In this document: piece after piece, positions 1 to 6,059 of the stretch
Layout of the letters: each line of letters begins with the position of its first letter
Position numbering within the stretch: the first letter of the stretch is position 1
From: Hydrogenimonas sp.
Lineage (GTDB): Bacteria > Campylobacterota > Campylobacteria > Campylobacterales > Hydrogenimonadaceae
Length of the DNA: 7,555 bases
Assembly (NCBI GenBank): GCA_015494675.1
Contig: WGAW01000188.1
Coordinates: 1-7,555 of the forward strand
Direction: 5' to 3'
The notes under the pieces: model-generated
Database searches by the model: none
What the model saw: the letters and a program-made list of their open reading frames with translations, nothing else
What the model was told of the DNA's origin: nothing
Position numbers and translations under genes: made by a program

Positions 1-1249
1 AGCCGGCTATGATGTAGTAGTGGATCGGATCTCCCACAACTATACGATAGGCTCCCAGGGCGATTCCGATAGCCACACCAATAGCCACCGCCACACGAAG
101 CACGGTCCGGTTTATGCGACCTTCGCTCACCTCCTGCGCTTTTATGGCGATGGCAAGAAGAGCCGGCTCCGCCATCGTGGTGGAAAAACCGATCATAAAT
201 CCGAAAAGATATATAAGAAGGTCGTTTTTCATCGATGTCAGCTGAAACGCGATGGTCTCGCCTATCGGGAAAAGGCCCATCTCGAGTCCGACGATAAATG
301 CGTAGAGGCCCAGGATAACCATTACGATTCCGACCGAAATCTTTTTGAGGTGGGCAACCGCCTTTTTTATAACGAAATATTGAAAGAAAAAGATCACCGA
401 CAGAATCGGGGCCACATCCCTTACTACAGCTACCAGATCCCAGAGAATATCCTGAGTGTTGAAATACTCCTTGGACTCGACAGTCTTGCGCACAGCCTCT
501 TCCACAACGGCGAAAGAGGCTGCGGCATTTTCCGATGATATAGCGTAGACCGCAATGCCGTAAAGCTGTACGAATATCATCGGCGTCAATGAGGCGAAGG
601 CTATGAGTCCGAAACCGTCGATCGCAGGATTTCTACCCTTGATCGAGGAGGCCAGGCCGATACCCAAGGCGGCTACGAGAGGCACCGTCACGGTAGAGGT
701 GGTGACACCTCCGCTGTCATATGCCAATCCCACAATCTCTTTCGGAGCGAAAAAAGTTATCGCGACGACGAGAATGTAACCGGTAATGATATAGTAGTGG
801 ATAGGGTGGCCGGTCAAAATACGAAATACCCCGAGCGCTATGGCGAAACCGACCGAAACGGCGACCGTCATACGAAGAGCAAAGGCATCGATCTTTCCTC
901 CGCTTATCGCGGCCGCTTTATCGGCTATGGCGATAAGCGCGGGTTCCGCCACCGTAGTGGAGAAACCTATCGTAAAAGCGAAAAGAAGCAACCAAAAGAG
1001 AGAGCCCTTTTTTGCGAATTCTACCGCAAGATTCTCACCGATAGGGAATATCCCCAGCTCCAGTCCTCGAATGAACAGAGCCAGCCCTACGGCGACTATT
1101 AGCACTCCCGTCACGATCGACGCCGGATTCTGCGGCATGCTCTGAACTACCGCAGCCTGAAAGAAGATGACGACAGCGACTATCGGCGCGAGATCCCTGA
1201 AAGAGTTTTTCAAATCATCCAGGAAGAGTCTCATCGATTCTATGAACAT
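1..1249 (-). CDS. DUF1538 family integral membrane protein, two-repeat form (3' part outside window)
   Basis: Predicted polytopic inner-membrane protein of the DUF1538 family, whose biochemical role I do not know; a transport function is a reasonable guess from its architecture. The visible 416 residues contain two copies of one unit offset by 259 residues. [11 protein letters not shown] (about 95-105) recurs as [11 protein letters not shown] (354-364), RDLAPI (from 18) as RDVAPI (from 277), and [10 protein letters not shown] as [10 protein letters not shown]. Between them lies [13 protein letters not shown] (about 178-190), a family-typical segment; its second copy would fall outside the window. 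The frame is open to the edge with no stop, so perhaps 50-100 residues are missing. I chose the ATG at 1249 because AAAGGG sits 4 bases before it; an in-frame ATG at 1267 adds six residues but lacks a ribosome site. The gene is divergent from the GGDEF/EAL gene. Family call is strong; function is unknown. Confidence 0.88.
   Translation of the reverse strand, partial: MFIESMRLFLDDLKNSFRDLAPIVAVVIFFQAAVVQSMPQNPASIVTGVLIVAVGLALFIRGLELGIFPIGENLAVEFAKKGSLFWLLLFAFTIGFSTTVAEPALIAIADKAAAISGGKIDAFALRMTVAVSVGFAIALGVFRILTGHPIHYYIITGYILVVAITFFAPKEIVGLAYDSGGVTTSTVTVPLVAALGIGLASSIKGRNPAIDGFGLIAFASLTPMIFVQLYGIAVYAISSENAAASFAVVEEAVRKTVESKEYFNTQDILWDLVAVVRDVAPILSVIFFFQYFVIKKAVAHLKKISVGIVMVILGLYAFIVGLEMGLFPIGETIAFQLTSMKNDLLIYLFGFMIGFSTTMAEPALLAIAIKAQEVSEGRINRTVLRVAVAIGVAIGIALGAYRIVVGDPIHYYIIAG
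2..463 (-). repeat. DUF1538 repeat unit 2 (protein-level internal duplication)
   Basis: Second copy of the duplication. It carries [32 protein letters not shown] and [10 protein letters not shown] in the same order as unit 1. It continues past the window edge. Confidence 0.8.
779..1240 (-). repeat. DUF1538 repeat unit 1 (protein-level internal duplication)
   Basis: First copy of the internal duplication. It carries [32 protein letters not shown] and [10 protein letters not shown] in that order. It matches unit 2 at 2-463 with a constant offset of 259 residues, so the two align almost without gaps. Confidence 0.8.
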
Positions 1250-1277
1250 AGCACCCTTTTCGATCATTTTTTCGATG

Positions 1278-1283
1278 ATTGTA
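1278..1283 (-). promoter_or_regulatory. Candidate -10 box for the DUF1538 gene
   Basis: The minus strand reads TACAAT here, one mismatch from the TATAAT consensus. A start site about 6 bases downstream would give a leader of roughly 20 bases to the ATG at 1249, but almost none to the ATG at 1267, which mildly favours 1249. No convincing -35 box is visible. Confidence 0.3.
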
Positions 1284-1402
1284 ACAGGTTTTATCTGTAG
1301 TGGGCACCACTTGCGACTCAATTCAGTGCAAAAAGTGTCGGTAACGGCAAAAAAGTATCAGCCTCCGGAAAAGAGTTATTAATCCAAATAATATTATTTA
1401 TT

Positions 1403-1411
1403 TGATATAAT
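1403..1411 (+). promoter_or_regulatory. Candidate extended -10 promoter for the GGDEF/EAL gene
   Basis: The sequence TGATATAAT is a perfect extended -10 element (TGn followed by TATAAT) inside a very AT-rich stretch (about 1380-1480). No good -35 box lies 17 bases upstream. Initiation here would give a leader of about 90 bases before the ATG at 1509. A second, weaker candidate, TATATT at 1473-1478, would give a leader of about 24 bases. Confidence 0.45.
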
Positions 1412-1508
1412 TCAAACAATATACAGAGTCTCATGGATACCGAAAAAATGTCGATAATTTTATATTACCGTATATATTGACAAGTTGCAGCTTTTTCGAA
1501 AGGGTCGG

Positions 1509-3812
1509 ATGAAGCATCTGCTAAAAAAGAATCTCTGGACACTCTTCTACATACTTCTTGGGATGGGCCTTGCACTCCTGGTACTCATATCGTATATGCA
1601 GTACAAAAACGTGGAAAGGGATCTTCGATCGGAACTGGCGTACCTTAGCAAATCGACATGCGAAGCGACAAAACACTACTTCATTCAGCAGGAGATTCTA
1701 CTAAACATTCTGGACAGACATATTTTCGAAGGTGAGGAGATCAAAGACAAAGATCATGTAAGAAGGCTATTTAAAAATCTCCTTCAGATGAATCCGGCTC
1801 TCGCAGGCATCTCTATAAGCGATCCCGAAGGAGATATCATTTTGCTCAGCAAAACATGCGATCCCGATGAACTACTCAACCTGAAACACTCCAAAGAGAG
1901 CTGCAGCGCATTCGAAAAAGCTCTTAAAGAGAAGGGAATGGTGATAGGAAGAGCGTTTTACGACAAAGCTTTAAACGAGTGGATCCTTCCTCTACACAAA
2001 GCGGTCAGAAACGATAATTCGAAAGTGATCGCGGTGCTTTCGCTCGGTCTTCATCTAAGCAGCGCACGCTCGATCTGGAAAGCCTATACGGAGAGCGGCA
2101 CGGAGTTGGAGATTTTTCTGGACGACTCCTGGTATAGAATCTATCACAGCGAAAAATCTCCGCAAAAATATCCCGAGCTTTACACCAAACCTGTAACAAA
2201 GCGGCAACGCTACTTCGAAGAGGGTGGCAGAGCCCTCGAAGCCGAAGCCAAAACGACATTCGAGGAGCTTAAAAAAAGCAAAAAGCCCTCCGTAGTTCTA
2301 TTCGACTCTCCAAACGGTGAGTCATATATCATAAGCTGGCAGTACGTACCCGACTACAAGCTCTGGGTCCACTACCATATGCCGACCGGAAAGATTTTCG
2401 ACAAAGTCTCGAACTACTGGGTCATAAATATCGTTTCGTTCCTCTTTATCTTTATAGTGGTCTACTACCTCTTCTATACCATCAACGCAATAGAGAAGAG
2501 GAAGTCGAAAGAGCTTCTCTATCAGGCGATGCACGACAACCTCACAAAGCTTCCGAACCGAATGTACCTGCAAAAAAAGATAGATTCGTGGATTTACGAA
2601 GGAGCGCCGCCGTTTAGCGTAGGCTTCATAGATCTCGACAACTTCAAAAACATCAACGACAGCATAGGGCACCACTACGGAGACCTGATACTTGTAGAGG
2701 TGGCGAAAAGACTGAAGGCCTCCATGCCCAAAGGTACCATGGTAATCCGGCATGGAGGTGACGAGTTTATCATGCTCTGCCACGAATACGACATAGACAG
2801 ACTTAGTGAGAACGCACGCCTGCTGATCGAAGCGATATCGCAACCGTACGAGGTGGAGGGTATGGAGTTCACCGTAGGCGTCAGCATAGGTATAAGCCGC
2901 TACCCGCTCGACGGCACCAAGCTTTTCGAACTGCTCAGCGCGGCGGACATCGCGATGTATCACGCCAAACGCTCAAAAAACAGCTTCGCCTTTTTCACCA
3001 GCGAACTCAAAGCCATGAGAAACAGATACTCCATAATGGAACATGAGCTCAGAAATGCGATAGAGAGAGATGAACTGACAATAGTATATCAGCCTCAAAT
3101 GCGCAAAGACGGAACGCTTCACGGTGTCGAAGCTTTGATCAGGTGGGAAAACGGCAGACTGGGGCAAATCCACCCCGATGAGTTCATAAAGATAGCGGAA
3201 GAGAGCGGACTTATGCCGAAAATCGGCAGATATATCACCAAACATGCGATAGAGGAGATCGGCTCGCTTCAGAAAAAGAGGGGAACCGAATTCTGTCTCG
3301 CGATCAACATCTCCATCAGACAGTTCAACGAAAAGGGGTTTGTGGAGACCTTCATAGAGACGATACAAAAAGGTGCGATGGACCCCTCCCATATAGTTGT
3401 GGAGATCACGGAGTCCCTCTTTATAGAGGAGCTGGAGTTTATTCTCGCAACACTGCAGAGGCTGAAAGAGCACGGCCTAAATATATCTTTGGATGACTTC
3501 GGAACCGGATACTCCTCTTTGGGGATGCTCAAAAAACTTCCGATAGATGAGCTGAAGATCGACAAGAGCTTCATAGAAACACTCCTTGTGGACAACGAAT
3601 CGGAAGCGATGGTAAAGGCGATAATAACGCTGGGCAAGACCCTGGGGTTCTCAATTCTCGCCGAGGGGGTGGAAGAGGAGGAGCAGTTTATAAGACTCAA
3701 CGAACTGGGCTGCGACCTCTATCAGGGATATTTCTTTTCGAAACCTCTGCCGCTTGAGGAGCTCGACCGCTTTATCGACTCGCAAAACATGGCGACCGGC
3801 TGCTCGGTGTAG
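1509..3812 (+). CDS. Membrane-anchored sensor with GGDEF and EAL domains (cyclic-di-GMP synthesis/breakdown)
   Basis: Predicted 767-residue inner-membrane signalling enzyme. Transmembrane helix 1 is at about 9-30. A periplasmic Cache/PDC-like sensor spans about 31-303, an assignment based on length and placement between helices. Helix 2 is at about 304-325. The GGDEF domain (about 345-500) has DNLTKLPNR, DLDNFKNIND and an intact GGDEF at 416-420, so diguanylate cyclase activity is plausible. The EAL domain (about 517-755) has EAL at 541-543, EITES at 632-636, DDFGTGYSS from 662, Lys683 and AEGVE around 719-722, so the phosphodiesterase metal and base residues appear intact. The RxxD inhibitory site is absent (PKGT in its place). 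The ATG at 1509 follows AAAGGG by 4 bases; an in-frame TTG at 1485 lacks a ribosome site. The signal sensed and the net activity cannot be told from sequence. Confidence 0.95.
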   Translation: MKHLLKKNLWTLFYILLGMGLALLVLISYMQYKNVERDLRSELAYLSKSTCEATKHYFIQQEILLNILDRHIFEGEEIKDKDHVRRLFKNLLQMNPALAGISISDPEGDIILLSKTCDPDELLNLKHSKESCSAFEKALKEKGMVIGRAFYDKALNEWILPLHKAVRNDNSKVIAVLSLGLHLSSARSIWKAYTESGTELEIFLDDSWYRIYHSEKSPQKYPELYTKPVTKRQRYFEEGGRALEAEAKTTFEELKKSKKPSVVLFDSPNGESYIISWQYVPDYKLWVHYHMPTGKIFDKVSNYWVINIVSFLFIFIVVYYLFYTINAIEKRKSKELLYQAMHDNLTKLPNRMYLQKKIDSWIYEGAPPFSVGFIDLDNFKNINDSIGHHYGDLILVEVAKRLKASMPKGTMVIRHGGDEFIMLCHEYDIDRLSENARLLIEAISQPYEVEGMEFTVGVSIGISRYPLDGTKLFELLSAADIAMYHAKRSKNSFAFFTSELKAMRNRYSIMEHELRNAIERDELTIVYQPQMRKDGTLHGVEALIRWENGRLGQIHPDEFIKIAEESGLMPKIGRYITKHAIEEIGSLQKKRGTEFCLAINISIRQFNEKGFVETFIETIQKGAMDPSHIVVEITESLFIEELEFILATLQRLKEHGLNISLDDFGTGYSSLGMLKKLPIDELKIDKSFIETLLVDNESEAMVKAIITLGKTLGFSILAEGVEEEEQFIRLNELGCDLYQGYFFSKPLPLEELDRFIDSQNMATGCSV

Positions 3813-3822
3813 ATAGTTCTGC

Positions 3823-3828
3823 TATAAT
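3823..3828 (+). promoter_or_regulatory. Candidate -10 box for the EamA transporter gene
   Basis: A perfect TATAAT lies 11 bases after the stop of the GGDEF/EAL gene. Initiation near 3835 would give a leader of about 40 bases. No clear -35 box is seen upstream. This suggests the transporter can be transcribed separately from its upstream neighbour, although read-through is also possible because no terminator is visible. Confidence 0.5.
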
Positions 3829-3875
3829 TCCGCCCGATTACATTCCCACACATACCCGATAATAAAGTGACATCA

Positions 3876-4778
3876 ATGCAACAGACGCTCAAAAGAGTAA
3901 ACAGTATAGATCGGGGCATACTCTTTATGCTTGCGAGTGCCCTGATATCCGCACTCAACGGAGCTGTCGCGAAGATTCTGGGCGAAGATATGAGCGCAAT
4001 GGAGATAGTCTTTTTCCGCAACGCGATAGGTGTGCTACTCATTCTGGCCGCACTTCGTCACACGCCCGTATCGCTGCCGGGCGGAAAACTCCACCTACTT
4101 CTACTTCGCGGACTCTTCGGTTTTAGCGCGATGATACTCTTTTTCTACACAATAACCGTAATTCCGCTCGGTGAAGCGATCACCCTGAACAAAACATCAC
4201 CCCTTTTTGTCGCGATACTCGCTTTTTTTCTGATGGGGGAGAGACTTAACATATATTCCGTAGCGGCCCTGCTTATCGGTTTCGGCGGTGTAGTATTCAT
4301 CGCCAAACCGACGGGCATAGTCATGGGATATGAGCACTTTCTCGGACTTTTGGGGGGCTTCTTCGCCGCCTGCGCTTACGCCACCATCAAACGTATAAGA
4401 GATATATACGATGCGCGCGTAATTGTCCTCTCTTTCGTAGGACTCGGAACGCTTCTGCCGCTTATGCTTTTTGCGGTAGCACCTTTTGTAAATCCGCCGA
4501 AAGCCCTCGCTTTTCTGTTTCCGGCTTTCCACCTCCCCTCTTCTACGCAAACATGGATGCTGATCATGCTCATGGCCCTGATTTCAACCCTCTCGCAGTG
4601 GCTTCTTACAAAGGCCTACTCCCTCGGCCGAGCGGGAGTAGTGGGAGCGATAAGCTACACCAACATTCCGTTTGCCGTCGGCTTTGGAGTAATGCTCGGC
4701 GATCCGTTTCCCGACTTTTGGGTATGGCTTGGGATCGGTATGATCGTTAGCGCCGGGCTTCTGCTCAAAAAGAGCTGA
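3876..4778 (+). CDS. EamA-type drug/metabolite transporter (DMT superfamily)
   Basis: Predicted 300-residue inner-membrane transporter with about ten hydrophobic helices forming two EamA repeats (roughly 14-140 and 155-299), the normal size and layout of DMT exporters. Family signatures in the first half are VFFRNAIG, the helix LRGLFGFSAMILFFYT, then PLGEAITLNKTSPLF and FFLMGERLN. The second half has ALISTLSQWLLTKAYSLG followed by AGVVGAISYTNIPFA. Substrates in this superfamily range from amino acids to nucleotide sugars and drugs, and nothing here narrows the choice. I chose the ATG at 3876; an in-frame GTG at 3867 adds three residues, and neither has a strong ribosome site. The gene follows the GGDEF/EAL gene by 63 bases, and its stop lies one base from the stop of the convergent small exported gene. 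Confidence 0.93.
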   Translation: MQQTLKRVNSIDRGILFMLASALISALNGAVAKILGEDMSAMEIVFFRNAIGVLLILAALRHTPVSLPGGKLHLLLLRGLFGFSAMILFFYTITVIPLGEAITLNKTSPLFVAILAFFLMGERLNIYSVAALLIGFGGVVFIAKPTGIVMGYEHFLGLLGGFFAACAYATIKRIRDIYDARVIVLSFVGLGTLLPLMLFAVAPFVNPPKALAFLFPAFHLPSSTQTWMLIMLMALISTLSQWLLTKAYSLGRAGVVGAISYTNIPFAVGFGVMLGDPFPDFWVWLGIGMIVSAGLLLKKS

Positions 4779-4779
4779 T

Positions 4780-5064
4780 CTACTCCGCCTCTATCTTCCC
4801 CACAAATTCAAGCTCCACATCGTCGCGTCTGAGAGCTTCCGGCAGCCTCGAAGAGATCTCCTCTACCGGTTTCGAGATATATATCTTCAGAGACTTTTTT
4901 CCATCCTCTCTAATACCGAAACCGACCCCTTCGATCCCATCTATCTGCATAAGCCTGGGTTCATACTCTGCTCTAAGTGTTTCGAGATCTTCAATACTCT
5001 GTTTCATATCGGCTCCTGCAGCTATCATAAAACCGAGGCAAAGGATCCAGACTATACGAACCAT
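4780..5064 (-). CDS. Small exported protein resembling the N-terminal GVGIG domain of the nearby serine protease
   Basis: Predicted 94-residue protein. Residues 1-18 (MVRIVWILCLGFMIAAGA) look like a Sec signal peptide, with cleavage probable after AAGA; the cysteine at 9 is not in a lipobox. Residues 20-40 are charged and probably helical. Residues 41-94 (IDGIEGVGFG, then LKIYISK, then a Leu-Pro turn, then VELEFVGKIEA) align by eye with residues about 26-85 of the protease at 6060-6983, including the GVG-x-G turn and the final V-G-x-I-E-A. A stand-alone copy of a protease accessory domain could act as inhibitor, chaperone or targeting factor; this is inference. The ATG at 5064 has AAGGAGG 4 bases upstream. 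The frame stays open upstream but has no comparable ribosome site there. It is the last gene of the three-gene cluster. Confidence 0.85.
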   Translation of the reverse strand: MVRIVWILCLGFMIAAGADMKQSIEDLETLRAEYEPRLMQIDGIEGVGFGIREDGKKSLKIYISKPVEEISSRLPEALRRDDVELEFVGKIEAE

Positions 5065-5068
5065 TAAA

Positions 5069-5075
5069 CCTCCTT
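5069..5075 (-). promoter_or_regulatory. Strong ribosome binding site of the small exported gene
   Basis: The minus strand reads AAGGAGG, a full match to the anti-Shine-Dalgarno sequence, 4 bases before the ATG at 5064. It fixes the start of the 94-residue protein against the longer open frame that extends upstream into the neighbouring gene. Confidence 0.8.
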
Positions 5076-5079
5076 GTAA

Positions 5080-5100
5080 CGGGAGAGAAATCCTCTCCCG
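5080..5100 (-). other. Intergenic hairpin (8-bp stem, 5-base loop)
   Basis: CGGGAGAG at 5080-5087 pairs perfectly with CTCTCCCG at 5093-5100 around a 5-base loop. It fills most of the 44-base gap between the unknown-family gene and the small exported gene, ending 4 bases before the latter's ribosome site. No T-run follows it on the minus strand, so it is not a normal intrinsic terminator. It could be an RNA-processing or stability element or could affect translation of the last gene. Confidence 0.6.
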
Positions 5101-5108
5101 AACACTAT

Positions 5109-6035
5109 TTACGAGAAGTCGAAACGGACCCAGGGAATCCGTACGAAGTCGGGGTTCCTGAAGTCGAGTCTCGCCGTCGAACCGCTCCCTTCGGTCTCTA
5201 CGCGCGCCCTGACCGCCACTTCCGCTATGACCCACCTGTTGACACCGACGGGAATGGAGCCCGAATAGATGGCTCCCGATCGATCGATTCGGCCGCTTCT
5301 GTTGATATTGTCATCATGCAGCCTGAAAACATCGGCCTTTCTCTTACCGCCCCAGTAGTTCTGATAGAGCTGCACCTGAATATCGAGATCTACGGTCGCC
5401 TCTTTCGAATTGTACCATTTGTCGTTAGAGTATATCTGGTACCAGCCGTGCACGATGTAGGGAACGTAGACCCGCACGTTACCGTATCTGCGCGGCCAGA
5501 AGGCGAAGAATAGTTTGGTCCACGTATTGACGTCGTTATCGTCAGTAATACCGGAGCCGTCACCTCTGGCGTAGGCGTAAGGGAACATCTTGTTGGCCGC
5601 CAGGTCGAAACCCGCACTTCCCGTTGTCAATCCACCCTCGTTGTGCCTGTAGACGCCTCCCCATCCATGGTATGGGTTGTGGTCGTAGTAGTGCCCCGGG
5701 CCGTTACCGGTAACCGTCTCTATCACGGCATTGGACTCCAGCATCAGCTCTCTGTTTATCTTCTCGTCGATATCCAGAGACGACTGGCCGGCAAGCATAT
5801 TTTCAGCCTCCGCACTCAACGCTTCCGCCCTCTCGTTCTCCGCCTTCTGCTCATCCTCGAGCGCTTTGGGTTTGATCTTTACGACGGATGTGATGATCTC
5901 TCTCATCTCCTCTTCGTTTTTTCTGCGATCCTCCTTCATATTGGCGATCGCGACTTCATTTTCTGCAAACTCCTGCTCCGGCTCTATCTGCGCCTGCTCG
6001 TCGAGCCACTCTCCCTGCGGTAGTTGTTCCATCAT
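5109..6035 (-). CDS. Unknown-family protein: charged helical N-terminus plus aromatic-rich beta-type C-terminus
   Basis: I do not recognise this 308-residue protein. Residues 1-100 are rich in Glu, Lys, Arg and Ala with few aromatics and look helical, possibly coiled coil (for example EDRRKNEEEMRE and EQKAENERAEALSAEAEN). Residues 110-308 change character: rich in Tyr, Trp, Asn, Gly and alternating hydrophobics (NVRVYVPYIVHGWYQIYSND, TVDLDIQVQLYQNYWGG, RWVIAEVAVRARVE), suggesting a beta-sandwich or lectin-like fold. The His-rich stretch GHYYDHNPYHGWGG starts near 114. No cysteine, signal peptide or membrane helix is visible. The ATG at 6035 has AGAGGAG 6 bases upstream. It lies 24 bases after the protease gene and 44 before the small exported gene, so co-transcription is likely. 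It might be the protease's substrate, scaffold or partner; this is guesswork from position. Confidence 0.85.
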   Translation of the reverse strand: MMEQLPQGEWLDEQAQIEPEQEFAENEVAIANMKEDRRKNEEEMREIITSVVKIKPKALEDEQKAENERAEALSAEAENMLAGQSSLDIDEKINRELMLESNAVIETVTGNGPGHYYDHNPYHGWGGVYRHNEGGLTTGSAGFDLAANKMFPYAYARGDGSGITDDNDVNTWTKLFFAFWPRRYGNVRVYVPYIVHGWYQIYSNDKWYNSKEATVDLDIQVQLYQNYWGGKRKADVFRLHDDNINRSGRIDRSGAIYSGSIPVGVNRWVIAEVAVRARVETEGSGSTARLDFRNPDFVRIPWVRFDFS

Positions 6036-6041
6036 CTCTCA

Positions 6042-6048
6042 CTCCTCT
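6042..6048 (-). promoter_or_regulatory. Ribosome binding site of the unknown-family gene
   Basis: The minus strand reads AGAGGAG, with 6 bases to the ATG at 6035. A second ATG follows immediately, but the spacing favours the first. Confidence 0.65.
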
Positions 6049-6059
6049 TTGATTTTTGT

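Noticed and set aside
20..538. Plus-strand open frame of 172 codons at the left edge
   Set aside because: The minus strand encodes the second DUF1538 unit here with clear family motifs. The plus-strand product is charged, low-complexity and has no ribosome site.
1263..1279. Inverted repeat ATCAT/ATGAT around the alternative DUF1538 start codon, considered as an operator
   Set aside because: The arms are only 5 bp in AT-rich DNA, which is expected by chance, and there is no second copy nearby.
2322..2963. Minus-strand open frame of 213 codons
   Set aside because: It is antisense to the GGDEF domain, whose motifs are unambiguous, and it has no recognisable domain.
4764..4776. Short inverted repeat GCTC-AAAAA-GAGC at the end of the transporter gene, considered as a terminator
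   Set aside because: The stem is only 4 bp, lies inside the coding region and is not followed by a T-run.
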